Assembly (NCBI GenBank): GCA_028275505.1
Contig: JAPWUP010000004.1
Coordinates: 1 to 61,868, forward strand
Direction: 5' to 3'
Length of the DNA: 61,868 nt
Source of the DNA: Bryobacteraceae bacterium
GTDB taxonomy: Bacteria; Acidobacteriota; Terriglobia; Bryobacterales; Bryobacteraceae
Shown here: piece by piece, positions 45,954 through 54,697 of the stretch
Layout: the number at the start of each line of letters is the position of its first letter
Position numbering within the stretch: the first letter of the stretch is position 1
Made by a program: the position numbers and the translations under genes
The notes under the pieces: model-generated
What the model was told of the DNA's origin: nothing
The model's input: the letters and a program-made list of their open reading frames with translations, nothing else
Databases searched by the model: none

Positions 45954-48900
45954 AGGCGCTTGCGCTTCTGGCCGCCTGGGCGGCGCTGGCCTCGGCCGAG
46001 GAGCCGTTGCGCATCGCCGTACTTACTCGCCTCACCCAAGTGATGCCCGAGGCCGAGAAACGGTTTGTCCAGCGTTGGGGACCGAACCGGATCCACCTGA
46101 TTTATGGCGACTTCGAGGCGCCGCCGGAAGGCTGGAAACAGGCCGACGTCATCTTCACGTACCTGATGCCACGCGAGGCTGCCGCGCGTCTTGCGCCCGG
46201 CTTCCGCGAGGCGATGGCTCGCGGCGCCAGAATCCTGGCTCACTGGCCCGAACCAGCGCGACGCCAGGCCGGCATCGAGCAGGATGAAACGCTGCTGGCC
46301 ACCGCCGTCCAATATTGGACATACGGTGGCGCAGAGAACATCGCGCGCTGCCTCGCTTTTCTCTATGTGCGCCTGGGCGGACGACAGGGAATCCCGGTCG
46401 AGCCTCCCGAGCCCACGGTTACTGTCGGCATCTATCATCCCGAGGCGCCCGGGCCTTTCGTGCAATTGCGAGACTACCTCGATTGGTATCGCCGCTCGAA
46501 AACGGAACCCGCGGACGCTCCTGTCGTGGGAGTGCTTTTCTATCACACTTACTTCAAGAATCGGGACCTGGCCCACATTGACGCGCTGATCGCCGCCCTC
46601 GAGAAGCACGGCATGGTTCCGCTGGCCGTCTTCGGCTGGCCCCCGCCCGAGGCCGAGCCCTTGCTCGTGCAGGATGGACGGGTCGTGGTGGACGGAATCT
46701 TTGCGCTCAATCTTGGCTTTGCGCGGCCCGCGGATCAGGAATTCTTCAGTCGCCTCAACGCGCACGTGATCAACCTGATGACCACGCGTCAGAGCCGAAC
46801 GGATTGGGCCGAAGCGCCGCTGGGCTTGCGATCCGACCAGATCGCCTTGCAAGTGGCCTCGCCCGAGCGCGCCGGCGCTACCGAGCCGATTACTTTCGCC
46901 GCCACGCAACGCAGCGCGGACGGCAAATCGCAGGTCACGGTTCCGATCGCGGAGCGCGTGGAAGCGGCTGTGCGTCGCATGGCTCGCTGGATCGCACTGC
47001 GCCGCAAGCCCAACGCGGAAAAACGCGTAGCCATTCTTTACTACAACAACCCGCCGGGCAAGGGTAACATCGGCGCCAGTTACCTCGATGTGCCGCGCAG
47101 CCTGGCGGCGATCCTGACGCGTCTCCGCGAAGAAGGCTATCGGACTGGGAACGCCGTTCCCGGCGAACAGGAGTTACTCCGTATGCTGGAGGCGGGCGGT
47201 CGCAACGTGGAAGAGTGGGCGCCGGGGGAGCTGGACCGGATCGTCAACCAGGGCGACGCGGTGCTCATTCCCATCGCGCAGTACCGGCGATGGCTCGCCG
47301 AAACGCCGCTTGCATTTCGCGAACGCCTGCTGGCTGCCTGGGGACCGCCCGAAAAATCGCGCCTGATGACTATCCGCTCGCGCGATGGCGAGCCGTTCTG
47401 CGTCTTTCCCGGCTTGCGCTTCGGCAACATTTTCGTCGGGCCGCAGCCCTTGCGCTCTTCGTTCGAGATGGCCGGCAAGACGCAGCACGATACGACCATT
47501 CCGCCGCCGCACTGTTACGTGGCCGCGTACTTGTGGCTGCGCCACGTGTTTGGCGCCGACGCCATCGTGCACCTGGGCCGTCACGGCACGCTGGAGTTTC
47601 TGCCCGGCAAAAATGTGGGCCTGGCAGGCTGGGATGCTGCCGAGGTTCTTCTCGGGGACACGCCCTCCCCGTACTTTTACATCGTGGACGGGGGTGGCGA
47701 ATCCACCACCGCCCGCCGCCGCGGCCACGCCACCTTGATCAGCCACCTGACGCCGCTGTTGACCCGCGGAGGCGCCCAGGACGAGTTTCGTGCGCTGCGC
47801 GAGGCGCTGCATGAAATCGAGAAAGTCGGCGGTGACTCTCCGGGTCTGCGGGCCGAATACGAGACCAAGGTGCGCCAGGAAGTCCGCAGGCTCGGCCTGG
47901 AAAGCCAGCTCGGTTTCGATCTGGACCACACGCCGTGGCAAGAAGTAATCGAGCGAGTAACTGACTTTCTGGAGCAGACCGAAGCCGGCCCGATTCCGCT
48001 AGGAATTCACGTGCTCGGGCGCTTGCCCCCGGAAGACCTCCAGATCGAGGCCCTGACCGAGTTTCTCAAGTCCGGCTTCGATCCCGGGGAGCTGACACGG
48101 TTGGCAGATAAGCTGGAACAATGGGCCCGGGAGCTGGCCGCAGGCGCCGAACCGGCGGTTGGCCCGGAGTGGAAAGGCTCGCTGCGGGACAAGATCCTGA
48201 CGCAACTGCGAGCTGGCGCCCGTTGGATCGCCGACCTGCGCGTGTCGGCTGCCCTGGAACTTACTAACTTCGTCCGCGCCCTCCGTGGTGAGTACCTGCC
48301 GAGCGGGCCTTCCGGGGACCCGCTGCGGGCGCCCGCCGCGCTGCCCAGTGGCCGCAACCTGCACGATTTCGACCCTTCGCTCATCCCCACGCCTGCGGCT
48401 TGCGAGCTGGGCAAGAAGCTCGCCAACCAGTTACTGGAGGAACAACGGCAACGCACCGGAAAGTATCCCGAGAAAGTAAGTCTGGTGCTCTGGTACGGCG
48501 AGACCATCCGTCATCAAGGCGCCATGGAATGCCAGGCGCTCTATCTCATGGGAGTGGAGCCGCAGTGGAATTCGCGCGGGGTGGTGGACGGGCTGCGCCT
48601 GATCCCGGAATCCGAGCTCGGACGCCCGCGGGTGGACGTAGTGATCACGGTGGCCGGAATTTACCGGGACGGCTTCCCGGACAAGATGCTGCTCCTGGAT
48701 CGTGCGGCGCGCCTGGTCCAGCAAGCGGGCGATAACGCGCTCAGCCGGAATACGCGGCGCATTGCCGAGCAATTGCGGCGTCAGGGCGTGGCGGCGGATG
48801 TGGCTGAGAAAGCGGCCTCGGCGCGCATCTTCGGCCCCGCGCCGGGCGACTATGGCGCGGGCATCGCCAACTTGATCAAGCAGAGCCGCGACGCCGGCAA

Positions 48901-49927
48901 CACGGACCTGATCGTCGAGGCCTACCTCCGGCACAACAATTTCGCCTATGGCGAACAGGTCTGGGGAGAAGCGGTGCCCCATGCGCTGGCTTCTCATCTC
49001 AAAGGCAACGAGGTCGTGGTTCATTCCCGGAGCACGAATCTTTACGGGGTCACCGACAACGATGACTTTTTCGATTTCGCAGGCGGGCTGAACCTGGCTA
49101 CCAAAGTGGTCAACGGCGGACGGCCCCCCGAGTTCTACGTGGCCAACCTTCGCGCCCGCGGCCGGGAGCGCCTGCAAGATTTCCGGGCGTTTCTCGCAGC
49201 GGAAGTGAGCAGCCGTTTCTGGAACCCGAAATGGATTCGCCACATGCAGGCGGCCGGTTATAGCGGCGCCCGCGAGATTGCTGATCAGTTGGAAAACCTC
49301 TACGGCTGGCAGGCGACCACTCCGGACAAGGTCGGTTCAGCTTACTGGGAGCGGACTTACCAGGTGTATGTCGAGGACAGGCACGGGCTGGGGCTGCGCG
49401 AATTCTTCGACAAACAGAACCCGCACGCGCGGCAACTCATGCTGGCCCGTCTGCTCGAAGTGGACCGTCAGGGCAGTTACCGGTTTGCACCCGAACAAAG
49501 AGCCAGACTGCTGGCCGAATACGCCCGCTCGATCGCACGCTTCGGCATCGCCTGTTCGGCGAACACTTGCGGCAACCGCAGGTTGCTGGCCGCCGTGCTC
49601 CGCGGCGTGCGCTCGATGAGGGTCTTGAATGCCGCCGAGCTGGGCGCCTTCCGGCAGCGGCTTCGGGAGGCGCTGGCTTCAGTACGCCCGGCAGGCGGGA
49701 ACATGGTTGGGCGGGCGCGCGCGGGCCCCGGCCGGATCCGCATGGGGAACTCCAATCCGCTATCGCTCATCGAGGTCCCCATGCCCCGGTTCGACCGGGT
49801 CGAGGTAATCATCCCGTTCGGGCTGGCCCTTTTCGGCTTGTTTCTCGCATCGAGCGGTAGCCTCGGCGCGCTGCAAGCGCTCTGGTTCAGGCGGCGCGGG
49901 GCAGACATCGAGACCCTGAAGCTGTAG
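45950..49927 (+). CDS. CobN/HmuS-like tetrapyrrole chelatase-family protein, membrane-anchored
   Basis: The 1325-residue protein is homologous to the large CobN/ChlH chelatase subunit along most of its length. Landmarks include HLGRHGTLEFLPGKNVGL (H541, H545), PPHCYVAAYLWLRHVFGADA, EYLRHNNFAYGEQVWG-like and DDFFDFAGGLNLATKVV. Unlike cytoplasmic CobN it begins with a signal peptide (residues 1-16, cleavage after ASA) and ends in a single hydrophobic helix (about 1286-1306) followed by RRR. No CobS/CobT or ChlI/ChlD partner is adjacent. It is coupled to a TonB-dependent receptor. As far as I recall, this matches HmuS-type heme dechelatases. The function is inferred, not shown. Confidence 0.85.
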   Translation: MKALALLAAWAALASAEEPLRIAVLTRLTQVMPEAEKRFVQRWGPNRIHLIYGDFEAPPEGWKQADVIFTYLMPREAAARLAPGFREAMARGARILAHWPEPARRQAGIEQDETLLATAVQYWTYGGAENIARCLAFLYVRLGGRQGIPVEPPEPTVTVGIYHPEAPGPFVQLRDYLDWYRRSKTEPADAPVVGVLFYHTYFKNRDLAHIDALIAALEKHGMVPLAVFGWPPPEAEPLLVQDGRVVVDGIFALNLGFARPADQEFFSRLNAHVINLMTTRQSRTDWAEAPLGLRSDQIALQVASPERAGATEPITFAATQRSADGKSQVTVPIAERVEAAVRRMARWIALRRKPNAEKRVAILYYNNPPGKGNIGASYLDVPRSLAAILTRLREEGYRTGNAVPGEQELLRMLEAGGRNVEEWAPGELDRIVNQGDAVLIPIAQYRRWLAETPLAFRERLLAAWGPPEKSRLMTIRSRDGEPFCVFPGLRFGNIFVGPQPLRSSFEMAGKTQHDTTIPPPHCYVAAYLWLRHVFGADAIVHLGRHGTLEFLPGKNVGLAGWDAAEVLLGDTPSPYFYIVDGGGESTTARRRGHATLISHLTPLLTRGGAQDEFRALREALHEIEKVGGDSPGLRAEYETKVRQEVRRLGLESQLGFDLDHTPWQEVIERVTDFLEQTEAGPIPLGIHVLGRLPPEDLQIEALTEFLKSGFDPGELTRLADKLEQWARELAAGAEPAVGPEWKGSLRDKILTQLRAGARWIADLRVSAALELTNFVRALRGEYLPSGPSGDPLRAPAALPSGRNLHDFDPSLIPTPAACELGKKLANQLLEEQRQRTGKYPEKVSLVLWYGETIRHQGAMECQALYLMGVEPQWNSRGVVDGLRLIPESELGRPRVDVVITVAGIYRDGFPDKMLLLDRAARLVQQAGDNALSRNTRRIAEQLRRQGVAADVAEKAASARIFGPAPGDYGAGIANLIKQSRDAGNTDLIVEAYLRHNNFAYGEQVWGEAVPHALASHLKGNEVVVHSRSTNLYGVTDNDDFFDFAGGLNLATKVVNGGRPPEFYVANLRARGRERLQDFRAFLAAEVSSRFWNPKWIRHMQAAGYSGAREIADQLENLYGWQATTPDKVGSAYWERTYQVYVEDRHGLGLREFFDKQNPHARQLMLARLLEVDRQGSYRFAPEQRARLLAEYARSIARFGIACSANTCGNRRLLAAVLRGVRSMRVLNAAELGAFRQRLREALASVRPAGGNMVGRARAGPGRIRMGNSNPLSLIEVPMPRFDRVEVIIPFGLALFGLFLASSGSLGALQALWFRRRGADIETLKL

Positions 49928-49949
49928 CGCCGCGGCTTCCGAATTCCGG

Positions 49950-49978
49950 TTGACAGCCCGGGTATGGTCGCCTAGAAT
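49950..49978 (+). promoter_or_regulatory. Sigma-70 promoter of the Oar-like receptor
   Basis: A perfect TTGACA (49950-49955) stands 17 bases from TAGAAT (49973-49978). The predicted start near 49985 gives a leader of about 30 bases that ends with the ribosome-binding site AGGGGGTTGCT before ATG 50015. It is the best promoter in the window. Confidence 0.8.
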
Positions 49979-50014
49979 CGAAGTGGGTAAGCCTCAAAGC
50001 TACAGGGGGTTGCT

Positions 50015-53000
50015 ATGAGGCGTCTAACATCGAACTTACTGGTCTTGGGAATCCTCTGCTTGTTCGCGGGGACCGCTTGGGCCCAGGAGGTCCGGGCCAC
50101 CATCACCGGGCTGATCACGGATCCCAGCGGAGCCCCGGTGGCAGGCGCTACCGTTACCGTCACCAACGTCGCTCAGAACGTATCCTTCACCGTAACCAGC
50201 AACGAGAGCGGTAACTACGTCACCCCGTTCCTGGCGCCGGGCGTCTACCGGCTAACCGTCGAGCAACCCGGATTCAAGCGCTTCGTACGCGAAAACATCG
50301 TCTTGCAGGCGCAGGACAAGCTCCGGCTGGACGTGACGCTGGAACTCGGTCAGTTGACCGAGAGCGTTACGGTGCGTGAATCGGTTTCGCTGCTTCAGAC
50401 GGAAACGGCCACGCGCTCGCAGGTCATCGCCAACGAGCTGATCAGCATGGTTCCGACCCAGGGCCGCAACCCCTTCCAGATCGCGTGGGCGGCGGCTGGG
50501 GTGATCAAGGCGGGCGACTGGCGTTACCTGCGCTCCTTCGACATCGCCGGCACCTCGGGTATCTCGATCAACGGCGGCAAGAACAAGGAAAACGAGGTGC
50601 TGCTGGACGGCATCAGCGACGTGCGCGCGGACCGCACCGTGATTCACGTTCCCACGATGGAGGCGGTGCAGGAGTTCCGCGTGCTGACCAACACTTATGA
50701 CGCCCAGTACGGGCGCACGGGCGGCGGCATCATCACGATCGTCACCAAGTCCGGGACCAATGAATTCCACGGCACTTTGTTCGAGCACTTCCAGAACGAC
50801 AAACTCAACGCCAACACCAGCGAGTTGAACCGCGGCGGTCAGCCGCGCCCGCCCTTCCACATCAACCAGTTCGGCTTCCAGCTTGCCGGCCCCGTCTATT
50901 TGCCCAGGCTGTACGACGGGCGCAACCGGCTCTTCTGGATGCTGAACTACGAAGGAATGCGGCAGCGTACGGGCGATCCCGGCGCGCGCACCTTCCCGCT
51001 GATGGAGTGGCGAACGGGCGATTTCTCCACGCTTTATAACGCCCAGGGACAGCCCGTGATCATCTACGATCCGCTGACCACCACGCGCGATGGTCTGCGC
51101 CAGCCCTTCGCCGGCAACCGCCTGCCGCCCAGCCGGATCCACCCGATCGCGCTCGAGGTCTTCAAATACTATCCGCCGCCCAACTGGCAGGGTGAGGGTC
51201 CGGCGCACATCAACAACTACATCTTTCGCTCGCGCTGGAACTGCGGCTTCGATCAGTGGACCGGGCGCATGGACTTCGTGCTCAACTCCAAGAATACCTT
51301 CTACTTCCGCTACGGCCAGAACCCCTTCGAGGAATACCGTGCCTTGGTGTGGCCCACGCCGAACCCCGCCGAGCCCACGGGTAACGCGCCGCTCAAGCGC
51401 AACGGGCGCACCTGGGTGTTCGACTGGACCTCCACTCTCAGCCCGCGCATGACCTTCAACCTGCGCGCCGGCCTGAACCGCTGGGAGGAAACCACAGGCA
51501 ACAGTTACGGCGCCGGCTTCGATCCGAGGCGGCTCGGGTTCGATCCCGCTCTGGTCGCCCAGTTCACCCGGCTGCAGTTCCCGCGTTTCGATCTGGGTAT
51601 CTACCAGGCGGCGGGCGCTGACCGCCTGCTGAACACCTCCACCAACGACACGTACAGCTTGCAGCCCAACGCCGGGCTGGTGGTGTCGCGCCACTATATG
51701 AAGTTCGGCTTCGAGGCGCGGCAATACAAGGACAACATCGCCAACCCGGGCATGGCCAGCGGGCGGTACAGCTTCGGCAGGAACTGGACGCAGGCCAACG
51801 CGCTGCGCGCCGATGCGGTCTCGGGCAACGAGATCGCCACCTTCCTGCTCGGTTACCCGACCAGCGCTTGGGTGGACCGCAACATTGATCCCACCTTCCT
51901 GCACCGCTATTACGCCGTCTTTTTCAACGATGACTGGAAGGTTACGCCTCGGCTCACGCTCAACCTCGGCCTGCGCTGGGACTACGAAACGCCCAACTAC
52001 GAGCGGTTCAACCGCATGGTGCGCGGCTTCGATTGGAACGCGCCCAGCCCGATCGCCGACAAGGTCAAGGGCTTGACCCTCAAGGGCGCGGTGTTGTTTG
52101 CCGGGGTGGGCGGCCAGCCGCGTTACGTCTTCGAACCGGACCGCAACAATTTCCAGCCGCGCCTGGGCGTCGCGTACCGCGTCAGCGATCGCTGGGTGGT
52201 GCGGGGCGGCTACGGTCTCTACTATCTGGGCCAGAACGAGAACGGCTCGACGCAAGGCTTCAGCCGCCAGACCGTGGCCGTGGTGAGCACCGATGGCGGC
52301 CTCACGCCGGCCGTCACCCTCACCAACGCTTTCGCCAACCTGCCCGGCGGCCGCCTGCTCGAACCGATCGGCTCCAGTCAGGGCGCCGCCAGCTTCCTGG
52401 GCGAAAGCATACCGGGCCAGTACTTCGACCGGCCTCTGCCCTTCTCCCACCAGTACTCCTTTGACATCCAGCACGAGCTGCCCGGCAATGTGCTGGTCGA
52501 GGTCGGCTACGTCGGCAACGCCCAGCGCAAGCTGCCGGTGAACGTGGGGCTGAACTACATCCCCGCATCCGAACTCGGCCGGCGCAAGCCTGATGGAACC
52601 ATTGACACCGCTTACTACACCGAGCGCGTGCCCAACCCCATGGCGGGTTTGATCCCGGCCAACCCCACGCTCAACGCACCCACCATTCCGCGCCAGAACC
52701 TCATGGTGGCCTTCCCGCAGTACGCCAGCGTCAGCCTGAACAACGTGCCTATCGGCAAGATGCGCTACCACGGCTTCCAGTCCAAGGTCACCAAGCGCTT
52801 CTCCCACGGATTGAGCTTCCTGGCCAGCTACGGGATCATGAAGAACCTCGAGCAGGTCTCTTTGCTCAACGCGCAGGATTTCGTGCTGGCCCGGCCTGAG
52901 GACACCAAACTGGAGAAGCGCTCCGCTGGCACTGTGGACATTCCTCAGAAGTTCGCCATCGTGGGGATTTACGAGTTGCCGTTCGGGCGGAACCGGCGCT

Positions 53001-53482
53001 TCGGCGCCCACTGGCCGCGCGCTGTGGATCATGTGCTCGGCGGCTGGCGGCTGAACTGGGACATCACCTACCAGAGCGGATGGGTGGTGGCGTATCCAAA
53101 CGCCAAACAGGTGCGTCCCGGCTCAGCCAAGCTCAAGAACCCCACGCCCAATCGCTGGTTCGATACCTCGCTGTGGGACGACCCCGTCACCGGCCGGCGC
53201 GTGCCGCCGCAGGAGCCGTACACGCTGCGGGACTTCCCGTCTCTCTTCAGCGACGTGCGCGTGCCCGGCTACAAGAACTGGGATGCTTCGCTGACCAAGA
53301 TTTTCGCGCTGCAAGAGCGGATGAATCTCGAGTTCCGCTTCGAGATGATCAACGCCTTCAATCACCCCTGGTTTGCCAATATCGCTTCGGTGAACGTCAC
53401 CGATCCCCGTTTCGGCCAGCTCGATCCGACGCAGCGCAACCTGCCGCGCAACATCAAGCTGGTCTTGATGCTGAAGTGGTGA
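50015..53482 (+). CDS. Oar-like TonB-dependent receptor with carboxypeptidase-regulatory domain
   Basis: The 1155-residue outer-membrane protein has a signal peptide (LLVLGILCLFAGTAWA), then a carboxypeptidase-regulatory-like beta domain at about residues 25-110 (ATITGLITDPSGAPVAGATVTVTN, APGVYRLTVEQPGF). A plug follows with NGGKNKENEVLLDGISDV and EFRVLTNTYDAQYGRTGGGIITIVTKSGTNEFHG, then a large barrel ending NIKLVLMLKW. This type is greatly expanded in Acidobacteriota. The ligand is unknown. It has its own strong promoter and a terminator at 53486-53526. Confidence 0.93.
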   Translation: MRRLTSNLLVLGILCLFAGTAWAQEVRATITGLITDPSGAPVAGATVTVTNVAQNVSFTVTSNESGNYVTPFLAPGVYRLTVEQPGFKRFVRENIVLQAQDKLRLDVTLELGQLTESVTVRESVSLLQTETATRSQVIANELISMVPTQGRNPFQIAWAAAGVIKAGDWRYLRSFDIAGTSGISINGGKNKENEVLLDGISDVRADRTVIHVPTMEAVQEFRVLTNTYDAQYGRTGGGIITIVTKSGTNEFHGTLFEHFQNDKLNANTSELNRGGQPRPPFHINQFGFQLAGPVYLPRLYDGRNRLFWMLNYEGMRQRTGDPGARTFPLMEWRTGDFSTLYNAQGQPVIIYDPLTTTRDGLRQPFAGNRLPPSRIHPIALEVFKYYPPPNWQGEGPAHINNYIFRSRWNCGFDQWTGRMDFVLNSKNTFYFRYGQNPFEEYRALVWPTPNPAEPTGNAPLKRNGRTWVFDWTSTLSPRMTFNLRAGLNRWEETTGNSYGAGFDPRRLGFDPALVAQFTRLQFPRFDLGIYQAAGADRLLNTSTNDTYSLQPNAGLVVSRHYMKFGFEARQYKDNIANPGMASGRYSFGRNWTQANALRADAVSGNEIATFLLGYPTSAWVDRNIDPTFLHRYYAVFFNDDWKVTPRLTLNLGLRWDYETPNYERFNRMVRGFDWNAPSPIADKVKGLTLKGAVLFAGVGGQPRYVFEPDRNNFQPRLGVAYRVSDRWVVRGGYGLYYLGQNENGSTQGFSRQTVAVVSTDGGLTPAVTLTNAFANLPGGRLLEPIGSSQGAASFLGESIPGQYFDRPLPFSHQYSFDIQHELPGNVLVEVGYVGNAQRKLPVNVGLNYIPASELGRRKPDGTIDTAYYTERVPNPMAGLIPANPTLNAPTIPRQNLMVAFPQYASVSLNNVPIGKMRYHGFQSKVTKRFSHGLSFLASYGIMKNLEQVSLLNAQDFVLARPEDTKLEKRSAGTVDIPQKFAIVGIYELPFGRNRRFGAHWPRAVDHVLGGWRLNWDITYQSGWVVAYPNAKQVRPGSAKLKNPTPNRWFDTSLWDDPVTGRRVPPQEPYTLRDFPSLFSDVRVPGYKNWDASLTKIFALQERMNLEFRFEMINAFNHPWFANIASVNVTDPRFGQLDPTQRNLPRNIKLVLMLKW

Positions 53483-53485
53483 GGA

Positions 53486-53526
53486 CGCGCCCCGGAACCA
53501 CCCTGGCGAGTGGTTTTCGGGGCGCG
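53486..53526. terminator. Bidirectional terminator hairpin
   Basis: CGCGCCCCG (53486-53494) pairs with CGGGGCGCG (53518-53526). An inner 6-bp stem, AACCAC/GTGGTT, encloses an 8-base loop, with a 1x2 internal loop between the two stems. It begins 4 bases after the receptor stop and ends 2 bases from the anmK stop, so it can serve both converging genes. There is no long U-run. Confidence 0.75.
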
Positions 53527-53527
53527 C

Positions 53528-54667
53528 TCACCAGTTGATCTTGCCCAGCACGACGGCGCGCCGGGCGCCAGTGGCCGAAGGCAGGTTGGCCGGATGGCGA
53601 CGCCAGGTTTCGTACGCCAGCACAGCGAAGGCAATGGCCTCTTTGGCGTCTGCGTCCACCCCGTAATCGGTCGAGCTGGCCAGGCTCACGCCGGGAAGGA
53701 AAGCGGCAAGCTGAGCCATCATTTGGCGGTTGTGGACTCCGCCGCCCGAAACGATCAGCTCGTCAACTGGCATCCGCGGGCGAACGAAACGCTCGATGCC
53801 CATTGCAACAGCCGCGGCCGTAAAGGCCGTGGAGGTCGCGATCAAGTCGAGCAGCGACAGGCCGGTCTGGAGCAGTCGCTCGACGAATTCGGCGCCGTAT
53901 TGCTCGCGCCCGGCCGTCTTGGGTGGCGGCTGGCGAAAGTAAGGGTCCTTTAACAGCCGGTCGAGGAGTTCCCGGTTGACGTGGCCGCGCGCCGCCAGTC
54001 GGCCGCCCCGGTCGTAGCTCCAGCGGCCCTTGGTGTACCGACGGGCAAGCGCGTCCACGACCATGTTGCCGGGGCCGGTATCGAAAGCGATCACGTCTTC
54101 CGGGCCTGCCGAGGGCGGTATCGCCGTAATGTTCGCTATGCCCCCAATGTTCAACGCGACGCGCCCCAGCTTCCGGTGCCGGAAGAGCATGTAGTCCACG
54201 TAGGGGACCAGCGGCGCGCCGCGCCCGCCAGCCGCGATATCGCGGGGGCGAAAATCGGCGACCACAGGGATCCCGGTGCGCTCGGCCAGAACGGCGGCCT
54301 CGCCAATCTGTAGGGTGCTCGCGATCCGCCTGCCCAGGTACTTCACCGGCGCCCCTTCGTGAAAAATCGTCTGCCCGTGCGAGCCGATGAGCTGGATCGA
54401 GTCCAGCGGGATGCGCGCGCGCCGGGCCGTGAGCCGGAGGGCTTCAGCGTAAAGCTCGCCGAGCAAGAAGTTCAACCGCGAGATCGTGGCGGTGTGGGTA
54501 GCGGCGTTCGAGACGCTGAGGATGGCCTGGCGGACGTCCTCGGGGTAGGGGACGGTGCGGAAGGCCAGGGTCCGGATGCGCTTGGCCCAGCCGCGGCCGG
54601 AGATTTCGACGATGGCGACGTCAATACCGTCGAGGGAGGTGCCGCTCATGAGACCGGCTACGCGCAT
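53528..54667 (-). CDS. anmK: Anhydro-N-acetylmuramic acid kinase
   Basis: The 379-residue sugar kinase recycles peptidoglycan anhydroMurNAc. It has the AnmK start MRVAGLMSGTSLDGIDVAIVE, IGSHGQTIFHEG, DFRPRDIAAGGRGAPLVPYVD, NIGGIANITAIP and DTGPGNMVVDALARRYT, plus the late VSGGGVHNRQMM. It lies 30 bases after mutS and may be cotranscribed with it. Confidence 0.96.
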   Translation of the reverse strand: MRVAGLMSGTSLDGIDVAIVEISGRGWAKRIRTLAFRTVPYPEDVRQAILSVSNAATHTATISRLNFLLGELYAEALRLTARRARIPLDSIQLIGSHGQTIFHEGAPVKYLGRRIASTLQIGEAAVLAERTGIPVVADFRPRDIAAGGRGAPLVPYVDYMLFRHRKLGRVALNIGGIANITAIPPSAGPEDVIAFDTGPGNMVVDALARRYTKGRWSYDRGGRLAARGHVNRELLDRLLKDPYFRQPPPKTAGREQYGAEFVERLLQTGLSLLDLIATSTAFTAAAVAMGIERFVRPRMPVDELIVSGGGVHNRQMMAQLAAFLPGVSLASSTDYGVDADAKEAIAFAVLAYETWRRHPANLPSATGARRAVVLGKINW

Positions 54668-54697
54668 GGAACTTCTTTATTTTCAGTCAATCTGGAG

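Noticed and set aside
45950-49927. Calling the CobN-like gene a cobalamin-synthesis cobaltochelatase
   Set aside because: The signal peptide, the C-terminal anchor, the receptor coupling and the lack of adjacent cobS/cobT argue against a cytoplasmic biosynthetic role.
50252-53032. 926-codon open frame antisense to the Oar-like receptor
   Set aside because: It is the shadow of a well-supported receptor gene and has no recognisable motif.
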